Source: Astropecten irregularis (lineage: Eukaryota; Echinodermata; Asteroidea; Paxillosida; Astropectinidae). Taken from it: 64,000 bases of DNA. Positions 22,713 through 33,505 of the stretch are shown piece by piece (position 1 is the stretch's first letter; every line of letters begins with the position of its first letter). The DNA lies in assembly GCA_963971285.1 (NCBI GenBank), contig OZ020255.1, positions 5,704,001-5,768,000 on the forward strand. The letters are read 5' to 3'. A model generated the notes under the pieces. It was given only the letters and a program-made list of their open reading frames with translations, made no database searches and was not told the DNA's origin. The position numbers and the translations under genes were made by a program.

Positions 22713-22989
22713 ACCTGTAGATTTTGCTTTATAAGAAATCGAAGAAGTCACGCTCAGCAAGCCATTTCTGGATTTCAAATTATCCTATTTCGCCCAGCAC
22801 TACATGTAGAACTGAGTAACATGTCTTTAGCCATGTTAAACATGTACCATGTTTACAAAATTACAAGGCAACAAATTCATTACCATCTCAGTAATTTTGA
22901 ATACAATTTTAAGCATGAATTTCTGCTGAAATCTGCACAATTAGATAGTACACGTACATGAATGTGAAAAATGGTGATCATTTATTTAC

Positions 22990-25900
22990 CGAGTGAGCAG
23001 GAAAGTAGACATAATCCCAGTACCAAAATTTCTGGGGGACAATCCCAGCCACCAAATGATGCTCTGGGACAAATGGATGGAATCGCTCTCTCTGAACACT
23101 GTCCCGGGCGTCGCCAGCAGCCACGCCCACATTAGCCAGGCACTTGCCGATCTCCACGTCTTCAGCGGCCCCTGCAGCTCTTTCGTCGCTTCGGCAGAGG
23201 TCTGGGTTTACAAAGGCTTTCTCTATAGCCAACACCAGGGCAGCTTTGCTCAGTACATATCCAGCACCACCACTCATATAGCCTTGTTTGACGTACGGTT
23301 TAAACCTGCGACCGTAGTACACGGGATCATCTGGACTCTTGTCCGCCAGCATGTACCGTAAATTCTCCATGACGACGTACGTGTCGTCGTCAGCTTTAAG
23401 GAACCAATCGGCATCGTTCAAGTGGTGGTCGTAGACGTACTGAAATGCACCTCGCGTTTTCCGCCAGAGGTAATCGCGGCCCTCCGGGGCATTAACTTTG
23501 ACAGTTGGGAAGGACGGGTCGTCCTGGGAACTGATGAAGATGACTTTGTTGCATCGTCGAGACCACGTGGTCTGTACGTGGATTGTCTTTTTCTGGAGGT
23601 TTTGAGGTGATGTCAAGATCCAACAGAGGATTCGGACTCGCTCGTAAAGAGTATCTGCAAGAACGTCCTGACCTAGACAATGAATCAAAGAATGACAGGT
23701 TAGCATGGTTAGAGAAATGAACCTGGCATCAGGAAAAAGACATACAAGTACGTGCATTATCCAATTTTCATAGCAAGAATAATGATCCGGGGAAAAAGAT
23801 TGCACACAAATTTTCCAAATATATTTTCTGAACTCTAAGCAACGACTGAATTTGGTACTGTACTGTATATTGTGGACATCAATTAATCATTTACTGTACA
23901 CAATATGTACAGTTGCACAAAAACCAAAGTATGAAATTACCTATAAAGGTAATATCATACGTTGGTTTTTGTCAAAGAAATACAGATTCATGGGCAAAAA
24001 TATCAAGGAAGATACAGTAACAGTCATGTGAAATTTTCAGTCCCATACGGTTCCCACTTTTTGAGAAAACAGTGAAAAACGACCACAGTATTTCTTAAGT
24101 CTTTTCTCTTTTATTTTTGATCTTTTAAAAGATGAAAAAGATTTTCGGTCGTTGTTTTATTAATTTCTGGATAAATACACCTTTTCAGGCAGAAAGATTT
24201 TAACGGTATGTTTCTACCAACACCATCTTCATACCCTGTAAGTTAAAAGTAAATCTGTGAAGATTTCTGTTTTGGTTTCTTACCAAAGTATGATACTACC
24301 TTTAAGTCGTACCCAATTCAACATGTACCCATAGTAATAGCTATCTTTGATATTCCTTGGCACAGCATAATTGATAACAATTCTGTGAATTTTCATAATC
24401 ATATTCATAAATATGGTAAACTTTTCATAAACTGATAAATGTCACTATTTTAATAAAATAAAAGACAGAAAAGCAGGAAGTCCTGCCTTTTCACAAACGA
24501 AATGAAAAGTCCACAAGGACTTGTGTTTTATAATGACTAACACGTATTTCATGTTTGAGAAATTGAACTTTACACACAACACGTCATGATCATGATGATG
24601 AAGTGTTTACAACCATTTTTCCATCTGTTTCACAAACATATGTCGTGTAATGCAAATTCGAGTGGACTTAGGTTTGACATGACTCGGATACAGGCACAAA
24701 ATAAGTCAATTAATTTTAGTACCAGTCTGCCAGTTTAATAAAAAAAAAGGAAAGAATTCCACTGACGGCCATCACTTCTGCACAAACTTATGGGACCAAC
24801 AGAGGGCGTTTTGATAAAAATGGCTACCTCTGCATTCGAAGTGTATAATTGTAGGTCAAAAAACCCTGAAAATCTCACTTTGTAGATAAGCTACACCAGT
24901 TTTCACTCCTGAGATTGTAGTTCATCATGACTTGCATCAAATAAGTTAACTCTTGGAGTCTTGGAGGAAATAACCCTGTTTCCGTCATGGCCGTCAGTGG
25001 AATTCTTTCCAAAAATTATTCTCCTACTAGTCCTTCTATCAATAACAATATGGTAGGCCTAACGTTAGTACGTAATGGGTGAGAAATGAGGCCATCCACA
25101 GACATCTTTCCGTAATAATAATTCAATTAAAATTCACTGCACGATGTATCGTCCAGTCATGTGTTTTCACCCGACATGTGTTTTCGCTCCCCCAATTCGA
25201 CTCCCGTTTACCGCGAGATCGTGCCAGATTCTTTGTGATCAGTATCCCTGAAGTGATGACTACACTCAGGGCTATCTCCGACATTCAGGATGTTGAAAAT
25301 AAAGTTTCCAGTCGTGAGTGATACTCAAAAGTTAAAAACTATGTGATTTTGGGTGTATATTACTAATGCATTTTAAGGCTAATGTTCAAACGTTTATAAA
25401 AGACACAATCTGTGGTCAAATATTCCAAACTAAACTGTCGTCTGCTAGAGCAACTTTCATTCTTCCGATGTCAGACGGCAGGTCATGTGACCCTTTTGCG
25501 ATCTGGGTTTTTGTGGCGTGCCAATGAGACAAAAGTGTTAAAGTCATTCTCTAATCGGAGTGACAGTGTTTTGTTTTTCTCCTTTAAATTTTAACTTTGA
25601 TAAGCTGATGTATCCATGTTTAGGCCTCTCATAATGATGCCAGATATTATGAAAAATGCTCTGATAATATTTCGCATCAAGATAAACAATTAGATTTAAT
25701 TTTATTTGCCTTTAAATATGTCATGCATGATATTGTTGATAAATTATCTATAATTCACAATCTTGGAATCAAGACTGTTTTAGAACCTTTTTAAAATAAA
25801 CTCGATTGACCCAGTAAGAAGAATCGAGTCAGGACAATATTCCAGCCGTTTTTGAGTGACTAGGTGCGCCATAGCTACCCCGATGTCAATGAACTTTGCC

Positions 25901-26427
25901 GCTCAGCCAAGGGGGTGAAAACACATGACGTCGCGTTTACATAGCGGAATTGGTGTCCCTGTAAATGACGGACAATATTTTCAAAGAAAAGACTTGAACT
26001 TCGAGGATTTTTACAGATAATTATCTGGAAGTGTCCAGTTGAAAGGTGTGAGGAGTGATTTTCTGATATTCCATTTCGTTTCCATTTTTGAGAAACTTTC
26101 CTGTTATCGGAGCGAAAACCGATAACTGCAGGATATGTAATGTAACTTACCGAACTGCCGTCCGTGCGTGTGTCCCTTGAACGCCTGTGATTCTAGCTCC
26201 GACACGCGATTGCTATCGTCCACTTCAATGTGTCCGTGCGGATCGTCCAGCACCGCAATTCGCTTACTCCAATCGCTCAACTGATCAAAATCTCCCCCAA
26301 ATTGGGAGTGGAGAACGAAGACGTACGTCAGACATACTCCAAACAAGAAAGCGGCGCAAAAGGAGCTCAGAATCGAGCGAGTTGTGCCGAAACTTCCGCT
26401 CGTGACACCAGCAGAACTGGCCGCCAT
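22990..26427 (-). CDS. Gene B: second C1GALT1-like galactosyltransferase, two exons seen
   Basis: Exons are 26427-26151 (277 nt) and 23672-22990 (683 nt), together 320 codons. The ATG context is AAGATGG, with an in-frame TAA four codons upstream. Donor GTAAGT at 26150 (phase 1) joins acceptor GTCTAG at 23673, the same intron position as gene A. Exon 1 encodes a signal anchor (about residues 18-40) and a stem rich in Asp/Ser. Exon 2 carries TTWSRRCNK, DDD at about 187-189, SGGAGYVLS and a tryptophan-rich end (KFWYWDYVYFP). At 22989 there is a donor GTAAAT in phase 0; without splicing the frame stops after three more codons. The CCSD block would then be missing, so a functional enzyme probably needs another exon, and the only candidate seen is 11419-11195 beyond gene A's own exons. 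Expected role is core 1 O-glycan synthesis in the Golgi, possibly with different acceptor preference. Confidence 0.82.
23941..24305. mobile_element. MITE family R1, in intron 1 of gene B
   Basis: Reverse-orientation copy: AAAGGTAATATCATACGTTG on the left, AAGTATGATACTACCTTTAA on the right, with the central palindromic GATCTTTTAAAAGAT. Confidence 0.75.
24749..25010. mobile_element. MITE, GGAAAGAATTCCACTGACGG family
   Basis: GGAAAGAATTCCACTGACGG against CCGTCAGTGGAATTCTTTCC (20 bp perfect), with CAACAGAGGGCGTTTTGATA inside. Copies: 35683-35937 and the interrupted 32221-33450. It lies in intron 1 of gene B. Confidence 0.75.
25146..26134. repeat. ~990-bp duplicated block, copy 1 (abuts gene B exon 1)
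   Basis: This block and 33506-34498 are almost identical over about 990 bp, from TATCGTCC(A/G)GTCATGTG to AAACCGATAACTGCAGGATA. It stops 16 bp from the end of gene B's first exon, so it fills the donor side of intron 1. An inverted pair (GTCATGTGTTTTCACCC and GGGTGAAAACACATGAC, 25154 and 25914) lies inside. No credible coding frame is seen. Confidence 0.75.
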
Positions 26428-27254
26428 CTTGTATTTATCTTAATCGATGACGTGTGTTTGTTTGTGCAGCACGAAAGGAACTTACTCCAATCAGCAGGTC
26501 TGCTTTTACTTGGCCTTGGGAACAGACGTGCAATTAACGCCATCTGTTGCTGTTGTTCTTCCATTATTCTCTAATTTCTCTTTTTTTGTCAACATTACAT
26601 GCGATATTTTTTCAGCCTCAAATCAATCAAAATAATCAATCATTAGCCTCTTCAATCATAATTTAGACCAGAAATGGTGACGACTTAATAAATGCAGCCT
26701 ATAAAATGATTTTTGTTTTATTCCCCTTTGTTTAATGTGCAAAAGAATAATTAAGAATTGAGGTATTCCTATATTTTATATTTGTTAATAATTTTTTAAT
26801 AAAATAATAAAATATATTTTTCTTTTTTTCTTTCTGTCAAACAAACAGAAAATCCTTTCGTTACTGTCGTTTCCTCATGTTTCTAGAAAAATTGTAATAC
26901 ATTATGTATTTTAAAAATGTTATGTCTTTTGTTTGGTTAATTATTACCAGTAATGCACATTTAATGAATAATGGATTCATGTGCAATTTGGCTTATTGCT
27001 GCGAGATGTAAAATTTTTATTTTTATAAATCATTTTTTAATTTGAGTTTTTGACTTGATGTGTGTTTTAACATGATCTTCTATTAATTGTGCCATTTAGG
27101 CCTTTGAGAAAAAATGTACTACACATGCAGGATATCAAACCTCTGGGACTAAATTCTACATTGAACCTGAGCATTTAAATTGATCACTAAATGTCATGAA
27201 TGTATGGAAACAGAAATTTATGCAAAACTGTTGTGGGTCAATATTATATTAAAT
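26428..27254. other. Upstream flank of gene B, AT-rich
   Basis: From the gene B start codon outwards this is AT-rich, with long T and A runs (26580-26830), and holds no repeat I recognise until the R1 copy at 27255. The promoter of gene B must lie here, but I see no TATA-type element that I would defend. Confidence 0.4.
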
Positions 27255-27600
27255 TTAAAGGTAATATCATACTTTGTTAAGAAACCAAAACAGAAATGTT
27301 CACAGATTTACGTATAACTTTTAGGGAATGAAGATGGTGCTGGTAGAAACCTACCGTTAAAATTTGTCCGCTTGAAATAGTGTATTTATCCAGAAATTAG
27401 TAAAAGAAATAGTAAAGAAATACTGCAGCCGTTTTTCAAGATTTTCTCAAAAAGTAGGCACCGAATGGGACTGAAATGTTCACAGATGACTGTAACTGTA
27501 TCTTTCTTGATATTTTTGCCCATGAATCTGTACTTCTAAAAGTAATCTCTGAACATTTCTGTTTTGGTCTCTTACCAAAGTATGATATATCTACCTTAAA
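27255..27600. mobile_element. MITE family R1, upstream of gene B
   Basis: TTAAAGGTAATATCATACTT at the left and AGTATGATATATCTACCTTA at the right, same orientation as copy 1, with a shortened centre. Confidence 0.7.
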
Positions 27601-28014
27601 ACGTACCTGTAGCCTAGATACATAGTGTAACTACAGTCTATGTTCTCATAATGTTTCAGAAAATTGTACGCAAGCAAATTACATACAGTGTACATACATG
27701 TATGTATATGAGAGTCCTATATAAATTTATGCAATTTGATCACAATTTGTAACCAATAAACCAACACATATCTTTCTTTTGTTATTCTTTCTTATTAATG
27801 TATATTGTATTGTAATTGCATTATTGTGTACGACTGTCTATTACAAAATCATACATGCCATATTGCCACGAACAGCTGCATGATATTGGCTCCTCAATAA
27901 AAATGATAATAAAAACTAATAAAATGAGAATTTATTCATGCAAAACATCTTGTCAGCTGATAGAGATACTGAACCCTGCACTGGCACATCATTGTAAGCC
28001 AAAAAGCCATCAGC

Positions 28015-28247
28015 TTAAAGGCGCCTTTCCATATGCGCGTTTTTTCATCCGCTGCGTATACGTTGCGTGTCCGTAGCGTTGCAAAAAAATCGATCATTAT
28101 AAAAAAACAAGCGACCCTTTCCATATGTGCGCGTGCGTTTGAAAAGGTCTCGTGCGTCTTTTTAATGGGCAATTTTAACGCACACGCAACGTACACGCAG
28201 CGTATACGCAGCGGATGAAAAAACGCACATATGGAAAGGCGCCTTAA
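28015..28247. mobile_element. TTAA-flanked foldback, AAGGCGCCTTTCCATATG ends
   Basis: TTAAAGGCGCCTTTCCATAT against ATATGGAAAGGCGCCTTAA, with TTAA at 28015-28018 and 28244-28247. The arms consist of CGTTTTTTCATCCGCTGCGT and ACGCAACG-type words. Confidence 0.75.
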
Positions 28248-28394
28248 CACTCCTGTGTTTATAATTATTCCAATCATGGAGGAAAGAACACACCAATAAA
28301 CAGTCCTTGGACACAGAGCATCATGCATTAGGCCTAAGCAAGCACAAACAAGGATTAGGCCTATTCATTTAACATTTTTAACAATTCATAAACT

Positions 28395-28706
28395 AAGCTG
28401 TATCCTCTTTGAGTGATCCCCCATGTACTGTTCCCAGGTTGCAGCATTGCTGCGTGTATCATTGAAACGATCCCTGGGGTGTGGTGGTGTGTGCGTGGTT
28501 TGACATTTCATGGCTTCTGACTGCCAAACGAACAAAGATAGTTGACTATTGGTGTCACCACCAACGTAGGGCTGGATGGCTCAGTTGGTAGAGCGCCTGT
28601 ACGGTATTCAGGAGGTCGCCGGTTCGAATCCAGCTCCAGTCAATTTTTCTTTGTTCACTTTTCAATGACTTTAAAACTCAGTCAGTTTCCCTTGTGGTTA
28701 TTTCAC
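28395..28706 (+). mobile_element. SINE family S2, most complete copy
   Basis: About 310 bp: AAGCTGTATCCTCTTTGAG, GTTGCAGCATTGCTGCG, a foldback with GATCCCTGGGGTGTGGTGG, the tRNA-like head 28569-28642 (A box TGGCTCAGTTGG, B box GGTTCGAATCC) and the tail CAGTCAGTTTCCCTTGTGGT. The anticodon arm is irregular, so it is a SINE and not a tRNA gene. Confidence 0.7.
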
Positions 28707-29438
28707 GTATATAATTCATAAACTTGTGAGTTGTCACTCAACACCAAGAAAAAAGTCCTAGCTGTTACTCTGGAGACCGAAAAAGGTCTAGATCCTTTGT
28801 GGTCACAACTGGAGGTAAACATTTCATCCCAAACCCCTTGGGCCTTGTGTGCATACTACACAGGGCTAAATTGAAAACAGTCTATCTCTGGTGTTTAATG
28901 GTCACTCGTGTTGCATAATTCTGAAACTGAATATTTCCCTTCTAATTCACTCTAAACTGGATGTGGTTGAGGAAGACCATTCAGATGTCTTAAAGGCACA
29001 TGTGTAGACCGGTCTACGTAGTCAAGACCGTCCCTCCTCAGCAGTCTAAGTTTTCGACCATTTTTAGCACCAAAAAGAGTCTATCGTAGACCGTTCAGAC
29101 ACAAGTACATGTAGGTAGACCCTTTTCAGTTTACACTGAAGATACATGTAGACCACTTTTAGTACTGTGTACTTAGTCAATAAACAAGTTTGTAAAATTC
29201 AACAGAGCCACTCAATTCACATTATTTTATTTCCATATTTGTATTTATGTGCTGACCTGGGACTAGGCAAAATAAGGCACAAAAAGTAAATAAATTCCAT
29301 GAAAATGGTTCGAGACAGACATACATACAGACAGGACCCAAGAAAAAACCACACATGACAAACAGACAAACAGACAAACAAAACAAGAATGAATGGACGG
29401 AACATCTGATCAGCTAAATTTAAAAGATAAAAACTGTA

Positions 29439-29970
29439 GTCCTTTTCACAATACATGTATGTATCTCGTTTCAATCTGTGTTGAACCCAATCGGATCTGC
29501 CTTGGTTCAGCCCGGCAAGTTTTTGAACCATTACGAATAATGTTCACACTACGTTTATGGTGTTCAAACTGTTCACACATGACAATGATCATGGTGAAAA
29601 ATGCAGTTTGGAACTGGGTTGAGATTTTCAACCCTGCTCCCTACCAGGGTTGATTTCCATCTGACTAGGCCGTCCTACCTGGGTTGGCTCGGAGTTAAAC
29701 CTTTCATTAATAGTGTGAAAAGGGTTGAACAAATCTCGGGGTTTGATCCGGTTCCAACCTCGAGATTTTGGATAGCGTGAAAAGCCCTTGTGTGTATCAC
29801 TATCAGGCCTTGAATTTGGTTCTGAAAGGGGCAAGGCCTCTTTTCCATTGCAAGGGGCACTTCCATGGGAAAATCATAATGTCTATGGAAACATTTAAGG
29901 GGGGCACGAAGGCAAAGAACCAGGGCAACGAAGGCCATGGCCTCCGTGGCCTTCGTTAAATTCAAGGCTT
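29439..29970. mobile_element. Two adjacent MITEs between genes B and C
   Basis: 29439-29789 has ends AGTCCTTTTCACAATAC and GATAGCGTGAAAAGCCCTT with arms sharing GGGTTGA/TCAACCC words. 29803-29970 has ATCAGGCCTTGAATTT and AAATTCAAGGCTTG and is a copy of 19327-19492. Only 13 bp separate them. Confidence 0.65.
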
Positions 29971-30038
29971 GGTCTATGCCCATGTACAGTTGTGGACATG
30001 GCAACAAAATAAAACCTTATATTAGTTATGTGTAAGCC

Positions 30039-30206
30039 TGGGGCCGATTTCACTAATGCTTTGCGATCATCGCTAACCATGCCAAAGCTCAAATCCATCG
30101 CTACACGGAAAATTGCTATGCAAAGTAGTGATCGATTCTCTGTAAATGATAATGGATTTGGGCATAATTTACAGCAATGGTCGCAAAGCATTAGTGAAAT
30201 CGGCCA
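30039..30206. mobile_element. Short foldback, GGGGCCGATTTCACTAATGC ends
   Basis: GGGCCGATTTCACTAATGCT against AGCATTAGTGAAATCGGCC, with TTTGCGATCATCGC arms. It ends about 40 bp from the splice donor of gene C, in its downstream intron or 3' flank. Same end type as 49834-49968 and 63509-63660. Confidence 0.7.
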
Positions 30207-30244
30207 CTGGTACAGACAGAGGTTAATTGAAATGAAAGACTCAC

Positions 30245-31159
30245 CTCCTTCTCAGGGTGTCTGATGTACTGCCAATACCAGGTAGTGTATCCCTTTGTAT
30301 TCAAAGGCAACTTGTGATCAGGCACTATCATACGGAACCGCTGCACGCCCTCAACGTCTTTCCCTTTGTTGCTAGACACGGCTCCTGCTGCCCTCATACA
30401 CTCCCCTAGATCCAGGTCATCGGCCACGCCCCCAAAGGAGGTCTTGCAGACATCCAGCGTGGGGGCGATGAGGTTCAGTCCTTGCCTGCTCATGGCAAAG
30501 ACGGAGCCCCCAGATTTGGGCCCGCTGAACACGTGTCCAATGTAGTCTGGGATGTTGGCGCGATGCATGAGCAAGAGGTATCGCAGGTTCTCCGGCACCA
30601 GAAAAGAATCGTGCCCCGCCTTGACGAACCAGTCATAATCCGCGTCCTTAAAGTGTTCGTGCACATACTGCAGAGCTAGTTTCGTCCGAAGCCAAACATC
30701 GGACTTTCCTTCGGGCATTTTAATATCAATGGTGCCGATGTTGGCGTCCAAGACACTGCTTAGGAGGATGACCTTATTGCAGTGCTTGGTCCAGGTAGCC
30801 TTGGCAGCTTTGCCGAAGTTCACGATTTGACTGCGCTGTAGGATCACAAAGCAAAGAACTTTGACCTTCTCGGATAGAAAGGTGCTGTTTAACCTCGGGT
30901 CAAAAACCCCGAGTTTGGATTCGCTGTTCACGGTTGCAGCCACTGGGTCGGGTACCAGCAGCCCCTTTGAGACCCCGTCCGTCAGTGCTGGAAGGGTATA
31001 ATACACGCTGTGTGCGCCGGCTGTTGTGGGTCGGAGAGGAATCAAATTTCGAATGTCTGCTTGCTTGTGCTCGATGGCTTGGTACTTGCTGAAGACAATA
31101 GCCGACAGAATGCCAGCTGTCAGGCCTAAGATGGTGGCGAAGACACTGGTGAGACTCAT
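30245..31159 (-). CDS. C1GALT1C1: Gene C: Cosmc-like (C1GALT1C1-like) GT31 protein lacking the DDD motif
   Basis: One long exon encodes 305 residues from the ATG at 31159. Residues about 4-24 form a signal anchor; a stem with one N-glycosylation site (NST, 91-93) follows. The GT31-like domain starts near KVKVLC (98-103). It contains TWTKHCNK (122-129), close to the TWTKHC of vertebrate Cosmc and unlike TTWSRRCNK in genes A and B. The metal-binding DDD is replaced by GHD (182-184) within WFVKAGHDSF. A GKDV motif late in the domain also recalls Cosmc. Known Cosmc role: ER chaperone needed to fold C1GALT1, itself without transferase activity. The exon ends in a phase 0 donor, GAG|GTGAGT at 30244; reading through it would add 17 residues and stop at 30191. 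An acceptor TTTTACAG at 31192 suggests a 5' non-coding exon upstream. It could alternatively be a divergent, inactive C1GALT1 paralogue. Confidence 0.8.
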
Positions 31160-31230
31160 TTTGCTGGCAACCTCATCTACCAGCAGCTTATCTGTAAAAT
31201 TTAAGAATGATATCAACATAATTATGATGA

Positions 31231-31560
31231 ATATTAAATTATTTTTAGTCGGGAAATAGAAAATACGCAAATTAGGCTTGTCCTTCACCGACGTGGATAA
31301 ACACTGTATACTCAGTGCTTGTGAGTGCATGTGAAAAAATCACATGCTGCTCAGGTGGGATTCGAACCCACGACCTCCTGCTTATTAATGCACATGCCAT
31401 ACCGCTAGGCTACCGAGCTAGCTGGGGTCAGCGGGGTGAATCGAATCCAATATCGCGGCGGGTACCGCAGTAAATCATGAATACCGGTATTAAATGATTT
31501 TTGGTCGGGAAATAGATAATAGGCAAATTAGGCTTGCCCTTCACCGACGTGAGCCAGCAA
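31231..31560 (-). mobile_element. SINE family S1, copy 3, with extra body fragment
   Basis: On the minus strand: tRNA-like head (GCTCGGTAGCCTAGCGGTAT, then GTCGTGGGTTCGAATCCCAC), body with CACTGAGTATACAGTG and AAGCCTAATTTGCGTATTTT. A second piece of body, same orientation as the first in plus-strand text (GTCGGGAAATAGATAATAGG), follows at 31503-31552. It lies just upstream of the gene C start, so it may overlap gene C's 5' region. Confidence 0.6.
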
Positions 31561-31569
31561 GGATTCCTA

Positions 31570-31805
31570 GGGCCTTTTCCAAACCTCGGCTGCGGATCAG
31601 GCTTCGGCTCCATTTCGTGACTCCATTTTTGAACAACAGGTATCAAAATAGAGGCTTTTGGTTACGGATTGGAAGTAGATACTCTATTTTGAACAAGAAA
31701 ACAGAGATTCAGCTTCAATGAAACGCCACAACCTACATTTTCAGCATATGGATGACAGCGCCGGAGCCTGAGCCGGAGCCGGAGCCGAGTTTTGGAAAAG
31801 GGCCT
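31570..31805. mobile_element. MITE family G1, copy 3, upstream of gene C
   Basis: GGGCCTTTTCCAAACCTCGG against GAGTTTTGGAAAAGGGCC, family interior CAAAATAGAGGCTTTTGG and AACAGAGATTCAGCTTCAAT, GC-rich arms of GGAGCC repeats. Confidence 0.75.
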
Positions 31806-32220
31806 AAAAAGCCCTGGGAAACGAATGTTGAAAAATGGCAAAGTCCAAGAGACACATATTTTATACTGTACCTCTGGCAAACTGCTATGTAATATTTAAG
31901 GAAAGAAGGCCAACATAACCAGGAGTCAATAACGTAAGACCAATCAGAAGAGTGACGGTGTCGGCAAAAGTCATTCAACTTCCCATTAGTCCACTCTGAT
32001 CTCGTTAGTCTCGTACCCAGACACAACAGATGAAGAGTCGTATGTGAGTTACTCTACTGTAGAAGCTGGGCACCAGACTAAACAGTCTTCAAGGGGCAGA
32101 GATAGGCAGAGTGGACTACATACTGGACTACATACTGGTCTACATGAACGACATGCCATTACACTTCCTGCATTAAATCATTCTCCCAAATTACGTAGAT
32201 TATTATGCTAAATAAATACG

Positions 32221-33450
32221 GGAAAGAATTCCACTGATGGCCATTACAGAAACAGGGTTATTTCCTCCTAGTTGCGATGATCGTGGGTCAAGTTGTGGGT
32301 CAATTGCAAAAATAAGACTGCACAAGCATAACGGATGTATGAGGATCAAGAAAAAAATAATTCAGGGGAATTTACGATCTATCTAGGAGTGGCGGTAGGT
32401 GCTGCAATGTTTCACCAAAATTTCATCTATCAATTGTTGTTTTCAAAACCCATAGCGTTACGGCACCCCAAAAAGTAAGAGTGCTAGAATGCTCACGGAG
32501 TAGACTTCTAAATCTAGAAGTAGTCCAAGTCCCCATTACATGTCAGACCATGGTCAGACCTAGGGTTACGATCATCGCAACTAATTTCCTCCAAGAGATA
32601 ACGTATTGTGCAAGTCATAATGAACTTCAATCTCAGGTGTGTACACTGGGGTGGCATATCTGAAAAGTGAGATTTTCAGTGTTTTTGACCTAGGCCTACA
32701 ATGATACACTTTGAATGCAACGGTAACCATTTTTCTCATAACGCCCATAGGTTTGTGCACAAGTGATGGCTGTCAGTGGAATCGAAATGGGTCAAGTCGT
32801 ACCCCAGTTAACTCGTACCCAAGTCAAGTCGTACCCCAAAAATGACACCCAAGTCAACTCGTACCCAAGTCATCTCGTACCCAAGTTAACCCGTACCCAG
32901 GTTAAGTCGTACCAGAGTCAAGTCGTACCCCATTATTGCACAAGGCATGCGGCTGCCGCCAACAGACTTCAAAGCTGTCATATGATATACTTGTAGTTGT
33001 ACTAATTGACATCTACGTAAAGATTGAATTAAGATGAATATAAAACTACAACTATAGGCTTACTGTCTGTCTGTTTTAATTTTGCTGTGTTTTAATCGTT
33101 TGTCGGGCGTGGGGTATGGACAGGGATTTTGTGGGCAGGTGGAATGTGCAATTGATTTTGATTTTGAAACGGATGGTGAGGATGGGGGGGGTTTTGTTCA
33201 ATTGATTTTGAAACAGGCATTTTTTGGAGGCGGGTTCTGGAATGATAAATAATAATTTTGAAATTAATGTGATTTTTTTCGATTAAAAGAGACATTAAAA
33301 TACGATAACTAAAATGTCACAGTCTACACGAACAAGATTTTATTCACAATTGCATTGGGATTATGAGTTAACTTGGGTACGAGATGACTTGGGTACGAGT
33401 TAACGTGGTCTTGGGTACGAGATGACCCAAAATCAGTGGAATTCTTCCCT
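32221..33450. mobile_element. MITE of the GGAAAGAATTCCACTGA family broken by minisatellite DNA
   Basis: It starts GGAAAGAATTCCACTGATGG. An inner partial end (ATGGCTGTCAGTGGAAT) is at about 32768-32783 and a second end (ATCAGTGGAATTCTTCC) at about 33432-33448. Between them are two arrays of CTCGTACCCAAGT(C/T)A-type units (32790-32936 and, inverted, 33373-33428) and unrecognised sequence. Confidence 0.55.
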
Positions 33451-33505
33451 CTAGACTATCATGGGTCTAAAACTAAAAGCATGATATAGGCCTAGTAAGT
33501 TATAG

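Noticed and set aside
22978-22989. Gene B ending at the in-frame TGA at 22978
   Set aside because: It would add only VNK and omit the CCSD block found in all C1GALT1 proteins. A phase 0 donor at the same place as in gene A is a better reading, although an unspliced short form cannot be excluded.
28569-28642. Functional tRNA genes (also 17203-17276, 18834-18907, 38876-38948, 1010-1080, 31345-31425)
   Set aside because: A and B boxes are good, but anticodon arms and acceptor stems do not fold canonically. The heads are joined to conserved non-tRNA bodies in several copies, so they are SINEs.
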